Source: CAZIWX01 sp964543125 (GTDB lineage Bacteria > Fidelibacterota > UBA8477). From it: a DNA stretch of 11,831 nt. A program made the position numbers and the translations under genes. The notes under the pieces are model-generated. The model did no database searches. It was given only the letters and a program-made list of their open reading frames with translations, and was not told the DNA's origin. How positions within the stretch are numbered: the stretch's first letter is position 1; each line of letters opens with the position of its first letter. Location of the stretch: positions 1 through 11,831 of the forward strand of contig CAZIWX010000078.1 in NCBI GenBank assembly GCA_964543125.1, in the 5' to 3' direction. Shown here piece after piece: positions 1 to 6,736 of this stretch.

Positions 1-2
1 AA

Positions 3-2393
3 CACGAAATAAAACTAGTTGCGAAAGCGGCTGCCGAGAAGCCAAATGCAGCTGTAGCGGCTCATATCCCGGATGATGTTGGGAGTGAAGTTGAAGTTGA
101 AGCTGAAGCCGAGAATAAGGCGGTTGCGGCAGAAAAATCTGATGGTGCCGAAGCAGCTACCCCAAAGACGGCTAAATTAAGGGTTAAAACAGCACCTGAA
201 TCAGTCCCCATGGTTGAAGTTGAAGCTGGTGCGCCGGAAGCTTCCGGTAAAAATTCGAAGCTCGATAAGCGGGCTGCCATGAATGATATTTTCAGTCAGA
301 TCCGAACCATCAAAGCCGATCAACTTAATGAGTCCCTGGATCCTGAATCCAAAGAAGTTAAAGATTATAGATTCCTACTGGACCGGACGATAGCGGACAT
401 TACGCCACGGTCGCTGGTGGAAGGCCGCGTGATATCGGTAGGTGATCGTGAGGTCCTGGTAGACATCGGTTTCAAATCTGAGGGGGTCGTCTCGAGGGAT
501 GAATTCAAAGAAAGTGATTTACCCGAAATCGGTGATAAAATCGAACTTTTCCTGGATACTCTCGAAGATGAGCAGGGGCAGACAATTCTCTCCAAGCGCA
601 AAGCCGACTTCATGCGGGTCTGGACTAAAATTAAAGATGTTTATGATAATAATACCCTCATTAATGGAACCATTAGCCGCCGGATAAAAGGTGGCATGGT
701 GGTAAATGTGTTGGGAATAGATGCTTTTTTACCAGGTTCCCAATTGGATGTACGCCCGATCCATGATTTTGACGCCTACATCGGTAAATCCTATGATTTC
801 AAAATTGTGAAGCTCAATGAAACCCGGAAAAATATTGTTTTGTCCCGGAAAGAGCTTCTGGAGGAAAAACTCCAGGTGCAGCGTGCCGAACTGCTGAAAA
901 ATATCGAAATTGGACAGGTTCTCGATGGTCGCGTAAAAAATATCACTGATTTTGGTGTATTTGTCGATCTCGGTGGGGTAGACGGCCTGTTACATATCAC
1001 CGACCTCTCTTGGGGCCGTGTAAATCATCCTTCCGAAGTAGTGGACATGGATGATGAAATCACCGTTAAAGTGATTGATTTTGACGAAATAAAACAGCGT
1101 GTTTCCCTGGGCTTGAAACAACTGCAACCTCATCCGTGGGACCATGTGGAAGAAAAATTCCCCGTAGGTTCTGTTGCGCGGGGGAAAGTGGTTAGCATAA
1201 CCAATTACGGTATTTTTGTTCAACTTGAAGAAGGCGTTGAAGGGTTGGTCCATATTTCCGAGATTTCCTGGACACACCACATTAAACATCCTTCCGAAAT
1301 TTATACGGTTGGTGATGAAATTGAGACGGCGGTTCTCAGTATTGCCCAAGAGGAACGGAAAATCAGTTTAGGTATCAAGCAACTCAAACCGGATCCGTGG
1401 AGTATTATCGAGGATAAATATGTCGTCGGTACCCTTCACCCCGGTACCGTGAAAAACCTGACCCAGTTCGGGGCATTTGTCGAATTGGAAGAGGGTATTG
1501 AGGGTTTAGTCCACATTTCAGATCTCTCCTGGACCCGGAAAATCCGGCACCCCAAAGAGGTTTTACAACGCGGTGATGAAATAGAAGTCCGTATTTTAGA
1601 CATTGCTCAGGATCAGCGGAAAATATCCCTTGGGTTGCGCCAGGCCGAAGAAGATCCATGGCCAGAGATCGAACAGACCTTTACGGTTAACAGCTCGCAA
1701 AAAGGCGAGGTTATTAAATTACTGGATAAAGGAATTATCCTGGAGCTTGAGGGCACCGAGGTAGAAGGCCTGATCCCGCTGGCAGCCTTTAATAAAAAGG
1801 ATCGTAAGACGATTCTTGGCAGGTTTGAAGTCGGCCAGGAAGTGGATGTTAAGGTCATTAAAGTTGATCCCAATGATAAAAAAATCCTGGTGAGCCATGA
1901 AGCTGCTATCAAAGACAAGCAACGCGCAGCTATTGATGAGTATATCCGGGGTCACAAGAGCGAGGGAAATAAACTGAACATTCCCGACGAAGTAGTAGCC
2001 AAAATCAAGGAAGCTGCTGAAAATGGGTCAGATTCGAAAAAAAAGGCAATCAAATCGGCCGCTAAAGAGAAAAAAGTGGCGACGGAAACCAAAATTGGGA
2101 AAACTACCGAATCGGAACCAGTAGCCGCGGAAGCTGATAAAGCCGTAGCAGCGGTTGAAACTCCCGAAGCTAAAAAAGAGGCGAAATCGAAAGCCAAGCC
2201 AAAGACTAAAAAAGCAAAAATCAAGGATGATGCCGAAAAAGCAGTTGAAGATTCGTCTGAAGCGGTGGCAGCATCCAAAGCCAAAAAAGAGCCGAGATCG
2301 AAAGCCAAGCCAAAGACTAAAAAGGCAAAAACCAAGGATGATGATAACGAGAAAACTACCGAAGATTCGTCCGATGAGGAAAAATCCGGGTAA
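3..2393 (+). CDS. rpsA: 30S ribosomal protein S1, 5'-partial, with long charged tails
   Basis: S1 binds mRNA on the small ribosomal subunit and helps deliver messages with weak Shine-Dalgarno sites. Counting from the ATG at 210, six S1 (OB-fold) repeats begin near residues 68, 149, 232, 317, 404 and 491, which is the classical six-domain layout. Repeats 3-5 are the most canonical (GLLHITDLSW, GLVHISEISW, GLVHISDLSW); repeats 1, 2 and 6 are divergent, as usual for the ribosome-docking and terminal domains. A Lys/Ala/Glu-rich tail follows from about residue 566 to 727. The frame has no stop from 210 back to the left edge and encodes at least 69 further Ala/Glu/Val/Lys-rich residues with no ATG, GTG or TTG, so I treat the gene as truncated by the window. 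ATG 210 or ATG 279 could be an alternative start, but neither has a convincing ribosome binding site. The gene ends in TAA just before a strong terminator. Family identity is very secure; the true N-terminus is not visible. Confidence 0.95.
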   Translation, partial: HEIKLVAKAAAEKPNAAVAAHIPDDVGSEVEVEAEAENKAVAAEKSDGAEAATPKTAKLRVKTAPESVPMVEVEAGAPEASGKNSKLDKRAAMNDIFSQIRTIKADQLNESLDPESKEVKDYRFLLDRTIADITPRSLVEGRVISVGDREVLVDIGFKSEGVVSRDEFKESDLPEIGDKIELFLDTLEDEQGQTILSKRKADFMRVWTKIKDVYDNNTLINGTISRRIKGGMVVNVLGIDAFLPGSQLDVRPIHDFDAYIGKSYDFKIVKLNETRKNIVLSRKELLEEKLQVQRAELLKNIEIGQVLDGRVKNITDFGVFVDLGGVDGLLHITDLSWGRVNHPSEVVDMDDEITVKVIDFDEIKQRVSLGLKQLQPHPWDHVEEKFPVGSVARGKVVSITNYGIFVQLEEGVEGLVHISEISWTHHIKHPSEIYTVGDEIETAVLSIAQEERKISLGIKQLKPDPWSIIEDKYVVGTLHPGTVKNLTQFGAFVELEEGIEGLVHISDLSWTRKIRHPKEVLQRGDEIEVRILDIAQDQRKISLGLRQAEEDPWPEIEQTFTVNSSQKGEVIKLLDKGIILELEGTEVEGLIPLAAFNKKDRKTILGRFEVGQEVDVKVIKVDPNDKKILVSHEAAIKDKQRAAIDEYIRGHKSEGNKLNIPDEVVAKIKEAAENGSDSKKKAIKSAAKEKKVATETKIGKTTESEPVAAEADKAVAAVETPEAKKEAKSKAKPKTKKAKIKDDAEKAVEDSSEAVAASKAKKEPRSKAKPKTKKAKTKDDDNEKTTEDSSDEEKSG
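90..228 (+). repeat. Short direct repeat in the S1 N-terminal extension
   Basis: A 16-base word, gttgaagttgaagctg, occurs at 90-105 and again at 213-228, 123 bp or 41 codons apart and in the same reading frame (VEVEA both times). It supports the idea that the Ala/Glu/Val-rich N-terminal extension is also built from duplicated blocks and that the frame upstream of 210 is truly coding. Confidence 0.55.
2169..2378 (+). repeat. Two-copy 111-bp in-frame repeat encoding the S1 C-terminal tail
   Basis: Copy 1 begins at 2169 and copy 2 at 2280, an offset of 111 bp or exactly 37 codons. Both encode a block starting AKKE, followed by SKAKPKTKKAK and a K-D-D acidic stretch, then an EDSS motif. The core around 2190-2210 and 2301-2321 is nearly identical at the DNA level. 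The second copy diverges towards its acidic end. Because the offset is a multiple of three, gain or loss of a unit would keep the frame. The alternation of basic and acidic runs suggests a disordered, nucleic-acid-contacting tail, which is inference. Confidence 0.8.
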
Positions 2394-2422
2394 AAGTTCG
2401 GATATTCACTCATAGATCATAG

Positions 2423-2453
2423 AGAGCCCTGCCTGGACAGGGCTCTTTGTTTT
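2423..2453 (+). terminator. Rho-independent terminator after rpsA
   Basis: A perfect 9-bp stem (agagccctg at 2423-2431 pairing with cagggctct at 2438-2446) closes a 6-base loop and is followed at once by ttgtttt. It lies 30 bases after the rpsA stop codon and before the next gene on the same strand. It should separate rpsA transcription from the ybbR-tsaD unit. Confidence 0.92.
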
Positions 2454-2513
2454 AAAGTGACCAAACGCTAATTCGAAATCGCATCCTGCAGAGTAGATGG
2501 TTATATTCGCAAT

Positions 2514-3470
2514 ATGGCTTCCCGAAATTCACGACGACATATTCAAGTCCGGATCGTCTCTTTGGTTATGGCGATTTTCCTCTGGTTTTTTGTCGTTACC
2601 GATGTGGTCTATTTTTATGATATCGAGGTGCCCCTCAAAGTCATTGGGTTGAATGATCAAAAAGCCCTGGTGAAGCCTTTGCCTCAATCTGTTAAGGTTC
2701 GTTTCCGGGGAAAAGGTCAGGTCCTGCTATGGGCTTACTTCACCCTCCCGTTTTCTGAATCAGCATTATTTCTCGATGTCTCAAAAGTCCATAATCTCCA
2801 AGAATATCACCTGAATTCCTACTTTGCCCTTCACCCCGATCTGGTGGTTTTACCACGTGATTTTGACATGGAATTTATCAATGTGGTTAAGCCGGATACA
2901 GTCTGGGTGAGTTTGGAAGAGCGGATTTTAAAAAATGTTCAAGTCCGGCCTGAATTGGATATCAAACCCGCTGCCGGCTATATGATTGTGGGTGGCATCG
3001 TGGTATCGCCGGATAGTATTCAGGTGCAGGGCGCAGCGACGTTGGTGGATCAGTTAACCCAATTGAAGACACCACCCCTGCACCTGACCAATGTAGTTAA
3101 CGATATTTTTATTGACCTCCCACTGAAAATCAATGCCAATGACCCGTTGAAATACTCTCAGCCTACGGTTCGGGTTTCAGCGGATATCCAGAGTATTGGA
3201 ACCCGCGAAATCAAACAGGTCCCCGTGACTATCCAGAATATTCCCGCCGAAATCAATCCCGTTGCCATTCCCGGTGCTGTGGACCTCAAGGTGGAGGGCG
3301 GACAAGATATTTTGATTACACTGAGCCCTGAAAATTTCAAAGTGTGGTTTGATTTCGGTAAAAATTGGTCCCCCGAAAAACGGGAGTACGCCTTACAGGT
3401 TGAAACTCCCGGTGGTGTGGCGCGTATTAGCAGCGTAACGCCTAAAAAAGTCGAGATCATCCAACGCTAA
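2514..3470 (+). CDS. ybbR: YbbR/CdaR-like single-pass membrane protein
   Basis: A 318-residue protein with a basic N-terminus (RNSRRH), one membrane segment at about residues 13-33, and the family signature in that helix (SLVMAIFLWFFV, compare the usual L-W-F/Y-V pattern). The rest is extracytoplasmic and beta-rich, with about three YbbR-type modules near residues 37-121, 125-225 and 230-318; phrases such as VVSPDSIQVQGAA fit the repeat consensus. In Firmicutes the relative CdaR binds and regulates the diadenylate cyclase CdaA, but no cdaA is visible here, so a c-di-AMP role cannot be claimed. The ATG at 2514 is the first possible start after an in-frame TAA at 2469; no clear Shine-Dalgarno precedes it. 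It is the first gene after the rpsA terminator, and its TAA shares its last base with the tsaD ATG. Family assignment is good; function is open. Confidence 0.82.
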   Translation: MASRNSRRHIQVRIVSLVMAIFLWFFVVTDVVYFYDIEVPLKVIGLNDQKALVKPLPQSVKVRFRGKGQVLLWAYFTLPFSESALFLDVSKVHNLQEYHLNSYFALHPDLVVLPRDFDMEFINVVKPDTVWVSLEERILKNVQVRPELDIKPAAGYMIVGGIVVSPDSIQVQGAATLVDQLTQLKTPPLHLTNVVNDIFIDLPLKINANDPLKYSQPTVRVSADIQSIGTREIKQVPVTIQNIPAEINPVAIPGAVDLKVEGGQDILITLSPENFKVWFDFGKNWSPEKREYALQVETPGGVARISSVTPKKVEIIQR

Positions 3471-4489
3471 TGATATCATCCGAACCCATTTTATTAGGCA
3501 TTGAAACATCCTGCGATGAAACTGCCGCGGCAGTCGTGGCCGGGCCAAAGTTGCTAAGCCATATTGCTGCCTCCCAAATTGTTCATCAAGCTTACGGCGG
3601 GGTTGTTCCGGAGTATGCCTCGCGAGAACACGAAAAGTTACTCGCACCGGTCATTGAAAACACCCTGTTCCAAGCGGGTATCGACTGGTCCCGAATCGAT
3701 GGGATTGCGGTAACCCAAGGCCCGGGTTTGGCCGGTTCGCTACTGGTTGGTCTGAGTTACGCCAAAGGGTTGGCTTTGGCTTTGGATAAACCGTTGTATG
3801 GCGTGAATCATATCGAAGGGCATATTTTCGCCAATTTTATTGGCAAAACCAAACTGCCGGTTCCTTTCCTTTGTCTATTAGTCTCAGGTGGGCATACCCA
3901 GTTGATCCAGGTTCAGGATGTTCACAAATACCGCTTGATCGGACAGACGCGCGATGATGCTGCCGGCGAAGCTTTCGACAAAGTAGCCCGGATGCTGGGG
4001 ATTGGATACCCTGGCGGACCTCTGATTGACGAACTGAGTCAGACTGGTGAAGCCACCTTTAAAAAATTCCCTCGATCACGGTTTGACAATAGTTATGATT
4101 TTTCATTTTCCGGTTTGAAGACGGCAGTACTCTATTATTTGCAAAAACAAACTACTGAGTTTATTCAGACCCATTTAGCGGATATTGCCGCGAGTTTCCA
4201 ACGGGCTGTGGTGGAGACGCTGGCTGAGCGGGCATTTGAAGCTGCAATCGATTTGAAATTAGATCGATTGGTTTTGGCCGGCGGCGTTGCCGCCAATTCA
4301 GCTTTGCGTCGATTGGTTGAAGCGCGGGCCGGAGAATATGGTATGCAAGTGAACCAACCGGATTTGCGCTATTGCACCGATAATGCGGCCATGATCGCCT
4401 ACCTGGGATATTGGAAGTGTTTACACCAACAGATGGCAAACCTTTCAATCCCCGCTTATCCTAACCTAAAGCTTTCTTTCGGAACTTGA
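3470..4489 (+). CDS. tsaD: tRNA N6-adenosine threonylcarbamoyltransferase TsaD
   Basis: TsaD, working with TsaB and TsaE, transfers the threonylcarbamoyl group from threonylcarbamoyl-AMP (made by TsaC/TsaC2) to A37 of ANN-decoding tRNAs, giving t6A. It acts in the cytoplasm and is essential or nearly so in many bacteria. The 339 residues match the full family length. Visible motifs in order are GIETSCDET at residues 10-18, the metal-binding HIEGH at 114-118, LLVSGGHTQL, GEAFDKVARMLG, the FSFSGLKTAV region, LAGGVAANSALR and the terminal YCTDNAAMIAYLG. No key residue appears to be missing. Its ATG overlaps the ybbR stop codon by one base, so translation is probably coupled. The TGA stop is followed at once by a TTG that starts the next gene in the same frame. 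Assignment is very secure. Confidence 0.97.
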   Translation: MISSEPILLGIETSCDETAAAVVAGPKLLSHIAASQIVHQAYGGVVPEYASREHEKLLAPVIENTLFQAGIDWSRIDGIAVTQGPGLAGSLLVGLSYAKGLALALDKPLYGVNHIEGHIFANFIGKTKLPVPFLCLLVSGGHTQLIQVQDVHKYRLIGQTRDDAAGEAFDKVARMLGIGYPGGPLIDELSQTGEATFKKFPRSRFDNSYDFSFSGLKTAVLYYLQKQTTEFIQTHLADIAASFQRAVVETLAERAFEAAIDLKLDRLVLAGGVAANSALRRLVEARAGEYGMQVNQPDLRYCTDNAAMIAYLGYWKCLHQQMANLSIPAYPNLKLSFGT

Positions 4490-6589
4490 TTGCCCCTTTT
4501 CATAGACATAAACACGACCTTCGATTTCCATGGTCAGGGCCGGTGGATCATTGCCGGTTTGGTACTGGTCTTATGGTGGATATGGTTTACACATCGGCAA
4601 AACCGTGCGGCTCATTCCTTGCGAAAAGGTATCCGGTTGATTTGGACTCTGCGAATGGTTGCCGGTATTAGTTTGATTTTATTTTTTTTCGATCCGCAAT
4701 TTGAAATAGAACGATCCCAAACCAAACCCAAAAAAATTCTGGTGCTGGTTGATCAATCCACCAGTATGCGAGCAGCCTGGTCGGCGAATTGGGATTCCGT
4801 CAAACAGGTTTTCCAAAATAATGTCCAAACCATAGCCAAGGAAAGACCGGTTGAATGGGCAGTCATGGCGAATCAGAACAACGCCGAACCGGAGAGTTTC
4901 TCGGATATTCAGTTTAAGCAAACATTCAGTCCGTTTCCGGATAATTTCCCGGAAAAATATCCAGATCAATACGCTGCGGTAATTGTCTTCACGGACGGCC
5001 AGTTTAATGTGGGTCAGTCAGCGTTGGATGCGGATTGGATCAGGCACGTGCCGGTTTACCCGGTGCTACCGGTAAAACCCCGTCTCCCGGCGGGAATTAG
5101 GATCGAGGATGTTGTTTTACCTGATTTTGTTCGGGCCGGAGATTCCATCATTGGTCATATCACCTGGCGTTCGTTAGCTCGAAGCCCCGAATCATTGATA
5201 TTAGCGGTAGACGATCAAACCCGGGACATCAACTTCATAACCCGGGTGATTAAAAGCTCGGGCAACCGCGAAAATGCTCGCTTGGCTTTTTTACCAAATT
5301 TGCCGGGGAGACACCAATTCAAAATCAGTTTGCGTGATCGATCGGGGAAATTTATATCTGATCGGACTTCTAGTGTTAGGGTGGGGAAAAAACGATTCCG
5401 GATTCTGTTGGTTGCTGATGCCTTGACACCCCTGGTGACGGAATTACAACGAGTTTATTCAGACACCGCTTACCAGTTAACCAATTATGTGTCCTCAAAG
5501 CGAGGCGGGTTCCTGGGCGGAAAATTGACTAAAGACATCCCCCCGGCGGACGTGTTGGTTCTGTTGGATAATGGGAACCTGGCGATTAATCCTCAAACGC
5601 GTGCACTCATTCAGCAAGTCTATCGGGACACGCTACCCACAATCGTTTTTAACGAAAATAAATCCGAATTGGGCAAAATGATTAAAGGATTACGCGGGGT
5701 TACCCTTTCACGATCAAAATCGTTCACACCGCTGCCAGTTGCCTCAGGTAAATCGCACCCTCTGGGAATTCTTGCTACTTCGCTAACGCAATCAGGTGCC
5801 GCGGCTGACTTTTGGACAACCTTGCCACCCCTCTTGGCGCCAGAGCGTTGGATTCGTGGGAAGGGAGCAATCATTTTAGGTCAAGTAGAATCAAAAAATG
5901 AGCTTTCCCCAGTGATGCAGATTGTCACTGATAAGCCTATTTTAATTTGTAATGGCTTGGGCTGGTGGCGCTGGTTTTTAAGATCACCGGGGAACACTCA
6001 ATTTTCAACTTATTGGCAACAAATTACTGATTATTTATTGAGCATTAGGCAGCTAAAATTGGTTAAGATTCACATCGATCGGAGAAACCCGAGTGTTGGC
6101 GAGAGTATTCCGGTAAGTTTGCGAGTGCAGGATTTGGATGGCCGGTCACTGGATGATGGTACGCCAGTTGTTACGCAAATTAACTTATCCACGGGGGAAT
6201 CAGAGACTTTGAGGCTAAACCATGAGGGTGTTGGAGATTACGCTACGAAATTAAAGACTTTGATAAGGGGGAAATTTTTGCTGACGGGAGTAGTGAAGCG
6301 ATTTGGAGAAGTCTGGGGCAGTGATAGCGTCGGGGTACGGATCGTTCCTTTCTCGGCTGAAAATGCTGTATTAGGTGTGGATAAATCCGTGTTAGAACGC
6401 CTGGCAGCCAAATCGAGTGGAAATATGCTCGGTCCGGATCCGCTCACATTAAATTTGCAACAAACAGAAACATATTTGATATGGCAGCACTTTAAATGGC
6501 CGGGGATCAGGAATTTGACGATGCTTCTATTGGTAATTTTGGTGTTGGCGGTTGAATGGGCTTATCGGCGCCGCATGGGCTTGATGTAG
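4490..6589 (+). CDS. Membrane protein with vWA domain and degenerate amidotransferase-like domain, function unknown
   Basis: I do not recognise a named gene. The 699 residues have two N-terminal membrane helices (about 19-34 and 48-67) and then a von Willebrand A-type domain. Its metal-binding site shows as LVDQSTSM (DxSxS, residues 88-92) and FTDG (168-170). A beta-rich region follows (about 185-295), then an alpha/beta segment from about 303 to 500 resembling the class I glutamine-amidotransferase-like fold, with the phrase GLGWWRWFLR at 489-498. A second beta-rich segment leads to a C-terminal membrane helix at about 676-691 ending in YRRRMGLM. I find no GxCxG-type nucleophile, so amidotransferase activity is unlikely. 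This architecture recurs in uncharacterised proteins of FCB and Planctomycetes bacteria, often with BatA-type genes. The start is TTG at 4490, directly after the tsaD TGA; a weak GGA lies at 4481-4483. No in-frame ATG occurs before residue 56, inside the second helix. It is a likely surface or periplasmic scaffold, which is inference. Confidence 0.8.
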   Translation: MPLFIDINTTFDFHGQGRWIIAGLVLVLWWIWFTHRQNRAAHSLRKGIRLIWTLRMVAGISLILFFFDPQFEIERSQTKPKKILVLVDQSTSMRAAWSANWDSVKQVFQNNVQTIAKERPVEWAVMANQNNAEPESFSDIQFKQTFSPFPDNFPEKYPDQYAAVIVFTDGQFNVGQSALDADWIRHVPVYPVLPVKPRLPAGIRIEDVVLPDFVRAGDSIIGHITWRSLARSPESLILAVDDQTRDINFITRVIKSSGNRENARLAFLPNLPGRHQFKISLRDRSGKFISDRTSSVRVGKKRFRILLVADALTPLVTELQRVYSDTAYQLTNYVSSKRGGFLGGKLTKDIPPADVLVLLDNGNLAINPQTRALIQQVYRDTLPTIVFNENKSELGKMIKGLRGVTLSRSKSFTPLPVASGKSHPLGILATSLTQSGAAADFWTTLPPLLAPERWIRGKGAIILGQVESKNELSPVMQIVTDKPILICNGLGWWRWFLRSPGNTQFSTYWQQITDYLLSIRQLKLVKIHIDRRNPSVGESIPVSLRVQDLDGRSLDDGTPVVTQINLSTGESETLRLNHEGVGDYATKLKTLIRGKFLLTGVVKRFGEVWGSDSVGVRIVPFSAENAVLGVDKSVLERLAAKSSGNMLGPDPLTLNLQQTETYLIWQHFKWPGIRNLTMLLLVILVLAVEWAYRRRMGLM

Positions 6590-6635
6590 GCCGGAATGCT
6601 GTTTGAGTCTTACATCCCAGCGGCTATATTCCGGC
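6590..6635. repeat. Inverted repeat abutting the assembly gap
   Basis: Perfect 8-bp arms gccggaat (6590-6597) and attccggc (6628-6635) flank a spacer that contains a further short complement, gctg at 6598-6601 with cagc at 6618-6621. It starts right after the TAG of the vWA gene and ends one base before the N run. It may be a terminator stem whose T-tract is hidden, a REP-like dispersed palindrome, or the end of an inserted element. The sequence alone does not decide between them. Confidence 0.6.
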
Positions 6636-6636
6636 G

Positions 6637-6736
6637 NNNNNNNNNNNNNNNNNNNNNNNNNNNNNNNNNNNNNNNNNNNNNNNNNNNNNNNNNNNNNNNN
6701 NNNNNNNNNNNNNNNNNNNNNNNNNNNNNNNNNNNN
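6637..6736. other. Assembly gap (100 N)
   Basis: Exactly 100 consecutive N bases, the conventional placeholder for a gap of unknown length. The real gap must contain at least the missing ~75-80 codons of ugd (roughly 230 bases) plus its start and any upstream signal, so 100 is probably too short. Confidence 0.98.

Noticed and set aside
90..228. Possible CRISPR-like or tandem array at the left edge
   Set aside because: There is only one 16-base word present twice within a coding frame; there are no regular spacers.
990..1349. A 119-codon minus-strand frame inside rpsA
   Set aside because: It is antisense to conserved S1 domains 3-4; no family resemblance or start signal is seen.
1952..2413. 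A 153-codon open frame on the minus strand opposite the rpsA tail
   Set aside because: It mirrors the low-complexity Lys/Ala/Glu repeat (giving Ser/Phe/Leu-rich sequence), has no recognisable motif and lies fully within a secure gene.
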